In this document: positions 36,036-48,681 of the stretch, piece after piece
Numbering within the stretch: the first letter of the stretch is position 1
How the letters are laid out: every line of letters starts with the position of its first letter
Origin: Lineus longissimus
Taxonomy: Eukaryota; Nemertea; Pilidiophora; Heteronemertea; Lineidae
Length of the DNA stretch: 64,000 nt
Reading direction: 5' to 3'
Assembly: GCF_910592395.1 (NCBI RefSeq)
Contig: NC_088314.1
Span: 16,343,998 to 16,407,997, forward strand
Notes under the pieces: model-generated
What the model was told of the DNA's origin: nothing
Databases searched by the model: none
What the model saw: only the letters and a program-made list of their open reading frames with translations
Program-made: the position numbers and the translations under genes

Positions 36036-37512
36036 CATTGGTTTGTCGCCCCAGAGGTAATTACAGGACTTGGAACATTTTAACCACGCATGCGGCAATT
36101 AGAGGCATATTTTTTTAATATGACTATGATATATTGAGGCATGTTTAAAGGTGCACTGCGGTGATGAGAGACATCGTTTAAAGGTACTCCACAAACTACG
36201 GTCATGACTGTGCTAATCAACACTCGAAGTCATATCTGTTTACTGGATTTAACATTTGATGTCAACATTTTCACCTCGATCAGGATTGCTGTTGAGATGA
36301 TTGACAGCATTTTCCTCAGGGTTCGACCCACGTGTGTGAAAATTTACAAAGAGGCCTGTGACATTAAAGGCAGACTACCCGTATTTGAAGTAGCCAGATA
36401 TATCAGATTAAGCTACACGAAGTCGCCGTTAGGGGTCTCTTCTATGTCACGTACATGGAAACTATTCCTGCTTACTTTACCGTGTACTGTGGCTATAGAA
36501 AGTCATCTTTTTAAAGGTACATTGCTAAAAAATAGACGCATTGCCTTTTTAAGTGCACACCGCGGTAATTACATGCATATGTTTCACTGTGAGTGCACTG
36601 ATGAGGTAATTAGTTGCGTCTTTTATAGGTATACTGTCACAGTGGAAAGGTAATTACAGGAAGATAATCATTCTAATATACCTGTAGTAATTAGAGGCTT
36701 TTGTGCGTCCCTGGATATCAAATTAGCGGTGGCATACACATGTGGCAAAAAAGCATCTTTTGAAAAGATGGCTTCAGTAGTAATTATGCAGCAGTCAATA
36801 TCAACCATGTACCCTCTCTCCGCTTCTCTTGGGTCGAAGCTAAATCGACGTCGAATTGGCTTCCCGTCGACCCTTAAGTATAGCGGAGATGGAGTACACG
36901 GTTTATATTGACTGCTGCATTATTACTGCTGCAGTTCTGGGCGAAAACCTCTTTCAAGTCCTTGAATCGAATTCTGTTCAATAAGAAAACAATAAATAGT
37001 GCCCACCCCTTCATCAATTTTAATTAGACGTTATTGTCAACCACTGAAAATGTCAGGAAAACGTGGTGATGATTTCATTTCAAGTCCTCAATGAATATTG
37101 TTGAACCGTGAAACTAGAGAAATAAATGAAGTGTCGGGTAGGCGTCATGGTTTTACATTGACTGCCGCATCAGAGCTATCTAAGAAGAAAAGCATTTAGT
37201 GGTAAATGAAATCTTTTAAATGTCTCTAGCTAGGAATTAGGAACATTGGGTGATATGAATAAAAACTAGCAAATGCTTTTACTTAAATTTTGTACAGAAA
37301 CGCCAAGTGTAAATGTACGTGGAGTTTTAGAAAAAAGCATTTGCTAGTCTTTATTCATATTACCCAATACCTCATAGGTGTATACTGCAGCAATACGAGA
37401 CATCGTTTAAAAGGTACTTAGTCGTGATCATTAGACATCTTTTGAAGGTGTAGGTGCACCGTCGTAATTAGAGACATCGTTTGAAACTTGCAACGCTGTA
37501 ATTGGAGGCCTC
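36036..37512. repeat. degenerate GTAATTAGAGACATCGTTTAAAGG repeats with two hairpins
   Basis: The phrases GTAATTA(G/C)AG(G/A), GACATCGTTTAAAGGTAC and AGGTGCAC recur irregularly from 36054 to 37500. Embedded are two hairpins. At 36772-36933 the arms contain GCAGCAGTCAATAT and ATATTGACTGCTGC with a nested GGGTCGA/TCGACCC core. At 37245-37368 the arms contain GATATGAATAAAAACTAGCA and TGCTAGTCTTTATTCATAT. The 149-residue frame at 36204-36653 lies inside the repeats and shows no domain. Confidence 0.6.
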
Positions 37513-38351
37513 TTGTAGGCTGTAGTTTACGACTATTGCAAATTAGCACAGAAGTCAATAATCAAAATTGAACCCAAGTTATTGATTCACCTCCTACTTA
37601 CTGAACCTCGCCCGGGGTGGACCTGAGTAACCCGGTAATACGAGTCCCCCCTCATCGATACCGTAAACCTGTCAAATTTTCGAGGGATTTGTATTTTTGC
37701 GCATTTTATAAATAACCTCGAATCGCCAAACGAAAAATCGCCAAAATCATTTTTACTGGAAAACCAATAAAAATAAATCGTAATCCGTAAAGAGAAAACC
37801 CATGAAAAAATTGTTGTTGTTTTGTTTATTTTTTTTCGTTTCTCGTTTTTCTACTTCATTTTAGTTTTTGCAAATAAAAAAAAATAGAGGCACGGAAATT
37901 TAGAGCTTAACAGTAGGACTAAATCACAGCAAGGATTCATTTAGATTACAGTGTTATGATTGGGGTTTCATGACGCAAGAATTGGGAGAAGTGACCTTTG
38001 ACCCATCTACATATAAACGCAATAACGAGTTTTAACTCGAGTTTTGATTAAAATACCTTATATCGAGTCAATATTTATTGGTCAACTGAAATCATGATAT
38101 TATTGCACGTCGACACATTTTATTGGTTACGAAGTTCGAATGATTTTAAATAATGACAAATTAAAATTTCGATTAAAAATGTATAAGGAAATGACCTATA
38201 GAAAATCTATATAGGATGCATGCATTATGGAAAGGAAATGCACTATACAGTGAGAAAAACCTGTATAAAGAAACCCTTTGTTTTCTATACATTTTGTATA
38301 TGCATAGACTATATAGACTATATAGTTTCTTTATAGACTCTATAACATATA
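37513..38351. other. AT-rich spacer
   Basis: Short poly-A/T runs lie around 37800-37885, and TATAGACTATATAGAC repeats at about 38300-38340. No gene. Confidence 0.4.
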
Positions 38352-38438
38352 CAGGGTGGCCCAGAATGGTTTTCCCTTCCACAATAGAATTCTATTGTGT
38401 ATCCTTTGTGTGAGGGAAAATAATTCTGGGCCACTCTG
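38352..38438. mobile_element. 87-bp mariner-like MITE
   Basis: The ends CAGGGTGGCCCAGAATGGTT and AATTCTGGGCCACTCTG form an inverted repeat with TA on both sides (38350-38351 and 38439-38440). AGGGAAAA/TTTTCCCT extends the arms. CAGGGTGGxCCA is a common Tc1/mariner-type terminus. Confidence 0.75.
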
Positions 38439-38440
38439 TA

Positions 38441-40015
38441 GAGAATATATACTAAACTTTTTAAATCCTCTGCAGAGTGTATGAAAATTCTATATAATAC
38501 AGAATCTATAACAAAAGAAATATATAGTGATTTCTATGACTTTTTCGTGTGAGCTTATACCATGTCTTTGTTCTAAATTGAGTTTCTAAAATTCTAAACG
38601 ACATTTATTCATTATGTAACTTGAATTGTTCATAAAAATTACCAACCATTCTACAATAGGCCTACGCTGTCAAAGTGTTTTTGTGTGCTGAGAACGCTCA
38701 AATTATTGATTTATGCATGTAATCGTAAACATTTAAGAATTTGTGAAAAGCCTCTTGCGAGTTTTTCATTTTCCTAAAAAAACTACAGGGTGCATGCTGG
38801 CATAAAAACGGTTAAAAAAGGTTTTTCAAAAGCACAAAAACCTTTACTTTCAAGAGTGTAGGCAGTGCAATGTAATCCTTGGCGAGCCTGAGTCACTTCT
38901 GTGCAGCTTATTCCTGTTTATGGACAATACTCCATGTACATTTAAAACCAATCCGCCCCGTCCCCCAAGTGGGCAAATTCTCCCACATGTATACGCTATC
39001 TTGCAATCTTATTTCGATCGCCATGAATCTGACTCACCAACTTTCTACCCGAGCTTTGCGGATTATTCTATCGATTTAAAATGAGAAAGGAGTGCTCATG
39101 TCAATGACCTGCTTCCGACTTCATTTTTTCAATCCGGTGTGTTGTCAGTTGTTATTGACATTTCGTATTCACCTTGCCAGCAAGCAGACGGTATCTGCCC
39201 TTCCAATACTGAAGTGAATTGCTGTTCGTTATAGATAAACAGAATGGAATATGTCAATGAAATATCGACTCAGCATTATAATTCTGCTGGTGGAGCGTTC
39301 AAACGAGGAGTTCAATCAATGCTGAATACACTGTACACTGTTCACTGAGTTAATGGCTAGGTTCACTCTTTTAAAGTTTGGAAATTGGAACTTGAATTTG
39401 AGAACTTCCAATTTTGAAAATACGAACTGAATACTCCATTGAGGTCTTTAATTTGAACAAGCAACGACTGTTTGGTCGACTGTTTGGTCGAATGCTGACT
39501 TTTGGTCGGCAAAAGTTCGAACGATATCTCCAGATTTTGCATCCGGTTACGCAGGCGAGTACACAATAGTATGCCATTGGCTTCGGCTTAGTTACATTGG
39601 TTATTATTGGATGCGCATGCATCACCTGATGCAAAATTTGAATAATTTGAATATTTTGTTCCGACTTCTACCGACCACCGACCACCACGGTCGGTAGAAG
39701 TCGGAACAAAATATTCAAATTTTCACCACGTTAATTCAAAAGGACACAAAAGTCAATAAAGTATATTAAAGACGGTAAATTTTTGTTTTAAAAAATCGTT
39801 CTCATGACTACACCGGACATCTGAGGATTGACTGACAAATACATATTTAGTTAATTTGTTCACGTTATAGTACGTTCTAATCAAATTTAAAGCGCTATAT
39901 GGGTGCGTATGTTTATTCGTGTATTCGTGCAATTCGTGCAAGGGTGCATTACAGTGTGTTGTGTATCAATTTGCTCAAGTAACAAATCTATATCATAATA
40001 CTATAAGGCGGCTCG
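38441..40015. other. non-coding spacer with a perfect 32-bp hairpin
   Basis: At 39645-39676 and 39689-39720 two 32-base arms are exact reverse complements around a 12-base loop. The arms contain TTTTGTTCCGACTTCTACCG. No other feature was seen. Confidence 0.6.
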
Positions 40016-40874
40016 ATAAAGTGCCATTTGGGGGTAGTGTTTCGTCTCGAAATTTTGCACGTTTGCAGGTGGTATGTTATCCTGATGCAACGTTATGTTT
40101 ATTTTCGGAAATTTACTTCAGCGGAGCAGTAAAGAGGGATTTTTAATCGGACACTGTCAATTCTCCTTACCACTCACAGAAGCCAAGCCATTGCTGTTTA
40201 GTTATGCAGAGATTAATCAATTACCTGCACTCCCTGTGGGGTGAATAACACTACCTGTTGAACAGCTGGCTGTAGGGGGATGATTGGAACAGCCTGTACC
40301 TGTTGACCTGCTGAACCAAGGTTAATGTTATTTTCAATCCACGATTGCAGGTCACCTGATCTTCGAGATTTCGCGGGGAAAGAAATTGTAAACAAACGTA
40401 TGTGTCCAGTTCAAATGTAAACAACAATGTATTTTTGGTACTTTTGGTTGCTTGACTTGGGTTTTCCCGCAGTAAGGAGCTGGGGTAAAATTGGTGGGCT
40501 ATTGTCTATGGGTGCTGTGTTAGCCAGAGCTAGCCCTTGATTATGAAGGGATTTTCAAATGAAGGTTACCATGGTCTGTTTATGTGCTCACCACAGCTTT
40601 CAATACTTGATGTATCTGAAGAGGCACTCTGAACTTGGCATGGCCTTATCAAGGAACTGCTCACGGTGCTGAACTTCTAGCTTGCCTGTCGAGTAAGTGC
40701 CTTGCCCGAGACCTTGCTACATGTAGGAGGAGCACGCATTTTAAAGTTATAGTAGTGATAGTGCAATTGGTTCGAGCCATTTGGAGGCCGACATTAGATT
40801 TTCATTGCAATTCAATCTATTCAAGGTATAGCCCATTTGAACCTGCCTGCGCTACGGGTACAATGCTAGTACAT
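40016..40874 (-). repeat. dispersed repeat R1, copy B, longest conserved frame
   Basis: Colinear with copy A at 26390-27373, from CGAAATTTTGCACG through CTTGATGTATCTGAAGAGGC to GCTACGGGTACAATGCTAGT. The minus-strand frame at 40213-40395 ends AVPIIPLQPAVQQVVLFTPQ then GVQVID and stop, a Gln/Val-rich C-terminus kept in all three copies. Upstream it reads SWIENNINLGSAGQQVQ. The protein family is not recognised. Confidence 0.7.
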
Positions 40875-40908
40875 TGTAATACAATGCATAATACAAAGGT
40901 CAATGGCT

Positions 40909-40917
40909 CAATATAAT
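40909..40917. repeat. 9-bp target-site duplication, left
   Basis: CAATATAAT, identical to 41955-41963 across the Mutator-like element. Confidence 0.8.
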
Positions 40918-41954
40918 GGTAGCATGTAAACACTGAAACGTTTCAAAAGAAACAGGTCAAACGAAACGAGTCAAATAAATGGTCAAAACGTTTCGTAACC
41001 TCGTACCCTGCCCAAAATGCACTATGTGGATGTGTCGTTTTTCAAGGCTCTGTTTTGTATTTTTACCGCATAAAAGCCACAGAAAGTCAAACAGAAAGCG
41101 ATTAATTATAAGTAGATTTACCACAGTCCGTTCAGCTCTTTCACAATTTAGAAAAACCGGTATTTCCCCACGTAACCTCGTACCCTGCCCAAATATTTAG
41201 CGCTATCGTATACTTTAACGACAATAACGACGATTTATTGGAACACGTTGAATTGAACATGTCCAATTTTGCCTTGAACTCTTTCGAACGTAGCACTCAG
41301 ACACGGAGCATCAGCAGATCAGAGGTCATAGCATTATTCATGTTATTCCGCATTTCATCTGGCATTTCCCTGCCCTAATTGACCGCCATTATTGCCGAAT
41401 GTGCTGGATCCACTCATTTCATTATTACAAGATGTTCAAAGCATATATTGATGCGAAACTTTAAGACATGATAAGGGTGATTTATTCAAACATTTCAATT
41501 GTAATTGTTTAATTTTAAACGCCATAACCTTTTGTTATTTCGTCCCCAAATAGAGTACGAATCTGTGGCCGCGGCCATTTTCAGTTCAATTACACTGCGC
41601 GATCGCAATGCATAATGTGCAGTGATTCGCCAACATGGAAGCCAATTCTGGCAGAGATAATATTTTGAATATTAACTCTGCTTTTGGAAATTGGCACGGG
41701 GACGAGGCTGATTTACTTATTGCGCTGAAAATGTGGAATGCCAAGGCGTGTCGCCGTGTTGCAAACAATTTACCAAATTCATCACCTAAAAATCGATCCA
41801 GACTATCAAAGTACGCAAACAGAATTATTGTAATCATTAAAACAGATCATGAGTATAATTATTCAGTAATATTCATTTTTATGCTATATTTTTATTTTTG
41901 ACTTGTTTCGTTTGACCTGTTTCTTTTGAAACGTTTCAGTGTTTACATACTACC
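40918..41954. mobile_element. Mutator-like non-autonomous transposon, 1,037 bp
   Basis: The left end GGTAGCATGTAAACACTGAA matches the inverted right end (GGTAGTATGTAAACACTGAA on the minus strand). Pairing continues for about 57 bp with two mismatches, through GAAACAGGTCAAACGAAAC. A perfect 9-bp direct repeat CAATATAAT flanks it. A 9-bp duplication with long inverted ends fits the Mutator superfamily, though Merlin-like elements (8-9 bp) are an alternative. Inside, GTAACCTCGTACCCTGCCCAAA occurs twice (about 40996 and 41172). No transposase domain is recognised. The near-identical ends suggest recent activity. Confidence 0.85.
41635..41901 (+). CDS. unrecognised ORF inside the Mutator-like element
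   Basis: An 88-codon frame starts MEANSGRDNILNINSAFGNW and runs nearly to the right terminal repeat, where its C-terminus becomes hydrophobic and AT-driven. The first 65 residues are polar and basic (KACRRVANNL, KNRSRLSKYA) and could be a small DNA-binding stretch, but no family is recognised. It may be the 5' remnant of a transposase gene or a chance frame. Confidence 0.2.
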   Translation: MEANSGRDNILNINSAFGNWHGDEADLLIALKMWNAKACRRVANNLPNSSPKNRSRLSKYANRIIVIIKTDHEYNYSVIFIFMLYFYF

Positions 41955-41963
41955 CAATATAAT

Positions 41964-43783
41964 TGTCAATCAACGATTTACTATACATACACAATTTACT
42001 CGCGCCGTCGCATTAGACAAGACTGGAGAAAGAACAGATAAACTACAAATCTTGAAATCTACCAAGTTACTTCCGGTGCAATTTTTTTTTAAATACACAA
42101 TTGAAAAATAAGTGAACAAGTAGAAAATAGCTTGAATATAAACCCGGAGAAAAAAATGCTTGAGGGAGAATTCTGCTTCCTGTCAATGTTTGTTGTAATA
42201 TATAGGCATGCTTTTAAAACTCAGGACAAAAATCTTTTAACCGATATTTTCATGTTTTATTCAGAGAGTTGTTTTCAAATTTCCGGTGCACTTTCCGGGA
42301 TGGCAAGGGTACATCCAAAACAAATTACTGTTTGATTATAGCAAGTATAGATTAATCCATACTTGGTTATAGAATCCATTGGTAGCCTCCGAGCGCTTTC
42401 TCTGTCCGTAAATGAGTCGCTGTCGCCGTCTCAACATGATATTGAAGCGTTCTGGGGTTCATACCTGATAAATGTAAGCTTAGTTATTAATTTTCCTTTT
42501 GAAGTGCTCTGTACTGTTGGGGGTTTTGTACTTTAAAGTTATTAACACTCTACCTTGACCTCTACCACTATTCATGTATTAGTAGCAATTACCCGTGCTC
42601 CGCACGGAGTTTTGGGCATAATACTCTGACAGGTTTGGTGACCGTGTAGAGTACTGCTCATGTGTTTAGTGAAGCTGTTTGTGCGGCGTGCGGGATATTT
42701 ATTAATGCAGCTCTTTAGATACTTGTTAAAACGAAATATCTTCTGCCTAAACTCACGCTGGCCTTTCTTCCAGCCCTTCCTCTATTGTGGAGTTTTAATT
42801 CAACCCACTCTCATTATTTATTTTTTAAGTAACCACACCAAGTGTGATACCATATCCACCAGACCATAACATTTCATTTCATCTCGTGATTATGGGATTA
42901 ATGCCTTATAAAAATGCCGTAGAGTCCTTACTGGGGGGGGGGGGGATCAGGTTTATTACTTATATGAGGGTCATGGGCCGGATCATGGATCTCTCAGGGG
43001 GAGTGTATACTAAACGGTACCATTACATACCGTTGATTTTCTGTTTTGTTCTACTGGATCACTAATGCTCGGCCTCGGCCCAGTCTTATGTATATTTAAC
43101 CAATAAACCATTAGACTATAACTGTTTGGGGGTTTCTACTTTAAAGATATAACCTCTCTATACTAGTCTTTTTTCAAATGTTTTCTCCGCATCCTTTTGG
43201 GACTCGATCTGGAGCGCAAACTTCTGGATTTTTTGCTTTGAAGTTCGCTTTTTATCGATCTGAGCTTCGAAACCAAACATGACGTGTTGGGTTAAGATTG
43301 TCAACGCAGAAAAATGCATTTTCTTCAGCGAAACCCTGTGGACATTTGGGAATCCTTTTTAGGCCATGTTTTGTTTCTGGGTATTTCTCTTTCATACTTG
43401 AGACAAACGCAGATTGACACAAGAACATAATTAGCTGCAGGTTTCAACCAGATAGGTTGAGGAATATACTGTACAGAGCAGAAAATGTCTGAATCTAATG
43501 CACCTCGTCAATTTACACAAATATACGTATGTACGTTACTGAAATTTAAAAAAAACCGTTTGGTCGTGAACCCCAGATCAATAAAAAACCAAATCACAGA
43601 AATCTGACCCGAAGTTCGCGCTCCAGATTTCAAAACAATCCGGACAGATTCTGAATACGAAATTATAATAAAAATGCGTTGAAAATGTATTGCGTTTGTA
43701 GTTTCCTGAAAGAATTCCTTGGTACTGTTGGAGGTTATGCACAATAGCCGCTTTTAAAGCGATCTTGTCGAGAACTCACGCCC
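41964..43783. other. non-coding spacer with G tract
   Basis: A run of 13 G lies at about 42932-42945. GTTTGGGGGTTTCTACTTTAA (about 43124) echoes TTGGGGGTTTTGTACTTTAA (about 42517), a diverged 600-bp-spaced duplication. No gene. Confidence 0.4.
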
Positions 43784-43895
43784 CCGCCTTAAGGCCTACG
43801 CCGTTCTTTAAAATTTGAAATTTGTAATTGAATATTAAAATTTCAAATTTCAAATTACATAAATACATGTACATGTACGTAGACAGACACACAGA
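43784..43895 (-). mobile_element. TTAAAGG MITE family, truncated inverted copy
   Basis: CTTAAGGCCTACGCCGTTCT followed by AAATTTGTAATTGAAT matches, on the other strand, the right end of the 6932-7195 copy, continuing to GTAGACAGACACACAGATAA. The rest of the element is missing. Confidence 0.55.
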
Positions 43896-44568
43896 TAATA
43901 CAGGTCTTCCTTCGGGAAAACCGGTATCAGGTGCCATTTTGAAGAGGCCTCTTGGGGTGCCATATATTGCATGTATTATAATTGGGTATTTATACTTCAT
44001 GAACAGTGTTATTTAAATGTTATTGCATGCACAGGTCGTCACAGTCATTGGCTAAAGATCTGTAAGCCACACCAGCGGGTATTTCTAATGTTTTGTTAGT
44101 CAATGTTCCAGGGGGGTATGGGAAGCGGCGCTTTGCAGATTGTGCATAACAAGCCACAATGAAGACGGGACCAGGGCCTACTTATCGTCCCGTACCCTTG
44201 TGTGGACCTCCGAAATGTATGGTCCTACTTTTACAGTACAGAAAGGATAGGCTGCAGGTATTCACGAGATCATCTCGTATATCTACAAAGTTTCAGTGAA
44301 GGTGCTTGCACGATAAATGCACTACGGAAATGTGTATAACTGCATTTCTATTTCTCTGACCAACCAGTAAACATGGTAAATACGAACGGCGTACCCCTAT
44401 GTTAATGACAATACCATATTTGAAGGAACATTTCATTTGCATACCGATCGAGAGATGGCAAATTATGACTGTTAGTCCTGAGCGTTGTACAGCTGCTGCT
44501 CGACCTGTGTTACTCCCAGAGAGTAGAGCTTGAGTCACGAATGTACAGGCCAATAGCTAGGGGTAATG
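43896..44568. other. non-coding spacer
   Basis: No supported feature before the SINE tail. Confidence 0.3.
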
Positions 44569-44642
44569 ATGTGAAGCGCTTTGAGCGACTGAAACCAGTT
44601 GGATTTAGCGCTATATAAGTCTCATGATGATTATTATCATGG
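44569..44642 (+). mobile_element. SINE 3' tail
   Basis: GTGAAGCGCTTTGAGCGACT, then GGATTTAGCGCTATATAAGT and an ATTATTATCAT tail, is the conserved 3' end of a widespread invertebrate SINE type and resembles the tails of the SINEs at 2374 and 8119. A tRNA-like head upstream was not found. Confidence 0.6.
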
Positions 44643-46326
44643 AGTCACTACTTCACTGGTGCATATATCGACATCATTTTTACAATACGTAAATACGAGG
44701 CTATTCATAATACAATGTATATATTTCAGATATTTTTTACTAAGTAAAATCATTATATCACAAATATCAATAGACTGTAAAGCAATTTATCATCAGAGTG
44801 CAGGTTATTACCCGCGACATGATAAACTCATATACTGTTGTCAAACAAAAAAAACAGGCAATAATTTATATTGGAGAAAGGACATTTTATGAAGAAGTTA
44901 GTACAAATGCTAATTACTTCGTGGGGTGGACACTTTCCTTTCATGCGAAACTCAGACGGCACAGGCGAAATTGGCGATACACGAACTCATGTAAATTTTC
45001 CAACAGATAGAAAACAGACATATGCCAACAGCCGTGAGTAGGCTTAATGCAAAATATAATTAAATTGCTTGACAATTCACAGAAGTTAGTGGCCCTGTAA
45101 TTGCATATCGTGGACATGACATGTGTCATTGATTATTGCCATCAGTGGGACAATATCAATAACTGACCTGGTCGGGGGACTCACATGGCTGGTTGGAGAT
45201 TGAGCCTTCAGGTCCATTCGGCAACATTCGCGCCTCCTAATTTGATGCAAACTCGCACAGTGCCGAAATTCACAAATTTCAGACACTGGAATTGATCAAT
45301 TACCGCCATCTTGGTTATCGGCATCCTGAGATTCAGGTGTTTTATAATCCTACGTCATATACTGTGTCACCAGTTTAGACTGTAAATCTTATTCAGGCCG
45401 AATTAGTGCCACTTTTTCTCATAAAATGTTTTATTTTATCAATAAGTAACGAAATATGATCTTTATAAATAAAATCAGACACTTACTGGTGGGTTTTAAG
45501 ATGATTTTATGGAGAATTATAAACGCAGCGTAGGGCAGCAATCATTTTCCCTGGCTTAGTGGTGATGCGATAGCCTCATTGCAAATCGAAAGATTCTTTC
45601 CTTTTCTATCCGCGGTGCTGCCTTGGAAGATGGTGGCAACTTAATAACTAGTTCTAGAGGCGTTGTAAGGAACGAAATCAGCGCCTCTAGTGTCAAGATT
45701 GAATTTGATGCCCGGAAATAGTCAGGACAACTGCTTGGCCGTGCGAAGGTTGCCGACATGTCACCGGCGGATGGGAATTTGCGAGAGTGATTAATTGGCT
45801 GAAAGGCGCCACGTGATGTAAATCAGTTTCTCGCGATTTGTTTTCCGTTCGATACTCTCCCCGCACTTCCTCATCGCTTCAGCCGTTGATTCTATAGCAC
45901 CTAAAATCTGCTTTGGTTTGGTAAGGAAGCTACTAACACCAGCATATGGCAAAAGGTATGGCGTTCAGTAACAGATTAGGACAAAGATATTGAGAGACTC
46001 TGCATCAACATACCAAGATTAGGTCCGTTTGACCATCTAAAATGTAACAAAACATATCAAATGAGTCCCTTAACCACCAAATTGTTACAAAATACATCGA
46101 GTTCGATCATCCATCAACTTTTCAAAATCCGGCCGATTCACCGTCGAACCGTGACAATATTTTTAATTGCGCAGCGTACATTCTTTTCAGGGAGTCTTAC
46201 GGCGGCGACGAGGCTATACCCTTGAAGCTATATTGGTCAAAGGTAAGAAACTGGCCGTCAGCGCCGTGTTTTGACGACACGTCCAAATTGGCCTCAACCA
46301 TGCCGGCGGTTATTTGAAGAGATTGA
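44643..46326. other. non-coding spacer; possible promoter at 45.8 kb
   Basis: At about 45790-45840 an inverted CCAAT word (ATTGGCT), an E-box CACGTGAT and TCTCGCGA cluster in a GC-richer stretch. A minus-strand frame starts just beyond at 45759, but its product is not recognised. Confidence 0.25.
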
Positions 46327-46779
46327 TATGAGACAAGACCACCATTGATTTTTAAACCTTTAAGCAGCTAAATTGTCAATGTTTGCCCGCGTCGCATCAA
46401 ATACTGCGTGGAGTTGTGAATCTGAAATTTTGATGTGATATTCCGGACAGTAGGGCAAGTAAATGGAGAAATGTAAACTGGTAGTTGACCACGGAAATTT
46501 TTTGATAATCGACAAATTGGACAGACGTTGATATTTCCACTCTTTTCAGCCAACTGGCAGAAAAATCTCAAAACAAATTCGCAAAATTGCCAAATTCGCA
46601 AAATTCAAAATTAATTTTTTCATCAAAAATAATTTCTTTATATCTGTACTTGCCATACCAAATATATTTTCAATACCTCTCCAAGTATGCATCTGACAGT
46701 TAAAAACATCCTCGCGTCTCTAATTGATAGGTCTGGATCCTCCAGCCTATGAATATTCAATGGTGGTCTTGTCTCATAT
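46327..46779. mobile_element. TIR element, about 450 bp
   Basis: TATGAGACAAGACCACCATT at the left end is matched by AATGGTGGTCTTGTCTCATA at the right, 20-22 bp with no mismatch in the core. Non-coding interior. A TA duplication is possible but cannot be separated from the repeat end. Confidence 0.65.
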
Positions 46780-48681
46780 AGGAAAATAAACGCTGGGGAA
46801 GGGTGTAAAGCGTGAACAGCTCTTAACAGCGTATTCTGAACGGAACAAATTTGTTACAGTCACACCAATATTCTCCATATTTTCGCCAAATAGCGCGGGC
46901 TTCATGAGATGATTAAGTTGAGCTTATTCCTCGACGGGTCGTGTGAGGAAATGCCCCGGGCGCCAATAACCAAGTCCTGGTCAGCTTGATCTGTCAAAAG
47001 AGTTCGTATGCGCTTATCTGTATCGCCAACAACCCGAACAAGCTGTATGGACGGTTGATTCAATGCCTCGCCTCGGGCTTAGGCTCACTAATTAGAAGCC
47101 TGGGTGGCGACTCCAGAAAGTTTAAGACACGGCAGACCATCTAAAAATGCCGTTCTTGAGAGGTTCTCGTCGTTAGATGTAATGGATCCGTAGCCTCTGT
47201 TAATTGATGAAATCAAAGTGGATACACGGTCTCAAGAATAATGGCGTTTTTGTAAGGTTGGGTATACTGTATGTTGGTGATTTGGAATACCTACTAAGCT
47301 GATTTGAGAGTACGGATAAGCAGAAATGACTGGTAAAGGTTGGACCGGATCAGGGCTGCAGCACCCGTTGGCTGGGCTATTTACACCCGCTGAGAACAGG
47401 CAATTACTAGTATACGGACGAAGGCCGTGGTTTTGTAGCGGTAATTAGAGAACGCAACCCGCGGTCTACCTACTTTGAAGTTGCCAGACTTCAAGCCGCG
47501 AAGCAGCAAGCTTGTTGATGTGAATAACCAGGGCTTTCACCATATTTTGGTTGGGAACGCGCTCAGAATGGATTGAATAATCTCACTCCACATATTATAT
47601 CGGCTTACAAAAGCAACAGCAGCACTGGCAAGACTCAAGCAAATTTGGCGTGACCGCGCACCATCTCAACTACGATAAAACTTTATCGCAAACTAAAGAA
47701 CCAAATCCAATGCAATTTTAGCGCATATATTGTGAGAACTTTTGCTTTCTAATCATACGTAATGAGCGAAAAGTCATTGTGAGAAATTACATACAAATTC
47801 TGGCTGCTCTCAAACTTTCGGAACCAACTCAGACAGGCAGCTGTGTATTGCCTGCATTTTATAGGCAATAAAAGCTGTAATACATATTTCTGTTCAAAAT
47901 GAAATTCTTTTACTTGCCGTCTTCTCATGGCTAAAAAAAAGCTTTTCTTATTTTGAAACCAGATTTTTTCATTTATATTAGGTTCATTCATGCGTAACAG
48001 TAGGTATATAACGACCTTGTTCTTTTAGCCCTAGAACTGGAAAACATTTGTTTTACGCATGATTTTATCATGTTCCATCATTGATATTCTGCTCGTTCCG
48101 TTCCGATCCGTCAATTTGATGAGTCCCCAAGGATGTGAAAAAATGACTTACTGCAATGTTTTATGATCACATTTTACAATCATAGGAGCTCAATTTCGAC
48201 AAGTCATACAATCCTCCATAAAATTGACTGTCACGCATCAAGAAATCAGAAAAAAGTGCAGTTTTGCAAAACAACACACTGTCTGAGGAATTTATTTATT
48301 GTTTTACCTATTTATTGTAACCTCCCCAAGGGAGAAATATCACACACATTCACACATAATGCAACACATATTAAAAGCCCCGGGTCAAATGTTTCACGAT
48401 GGAGTGCTCAACTGAGCCAGCCCTATTGAACGCTCTGCTGAGGAGGAGACCACGCAGGGAGTACACGATCCCGTCCTCCGCAGCGGGGGCAACCGGCGGC
48501 ACAGAGAGCGGCTCCACGGTGAAAGGGCCAATTTAGTTGGCGAAAGGTCACTAGAAATTATCGAATCGAGCGAGGTGTCCCGCGCACGAACCCCACTACT
48601 AAACGATCAATTTAGCTAAAAAAGCACACCTAGGGGTCCTGGCGGAAGAGAGTCCCGGACAAAACTTCTGTTAAACAATTA
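46780..48681. other. non-coding spacer
   Basis: No gene recognised. 48395-48540 is GC-rich (GGAGGAGACCACGCAGGGAG, CGGCGGCACAGAGAGCGGC) but matches no RNA or protein family I can name. Confidence 0.35.

Noticed and set aside
36204-36653. 149-residue ORF.
   Set aside because: Lies within degenerate GTAATTAGAG repeats and shows no domain or compositional sign of coding.
45556-45759. 67-residue minus-strand frame next to a promoter-like cluster.
   Set aside because: No recognised motif and no clear splice donor. Too little to call a gene.
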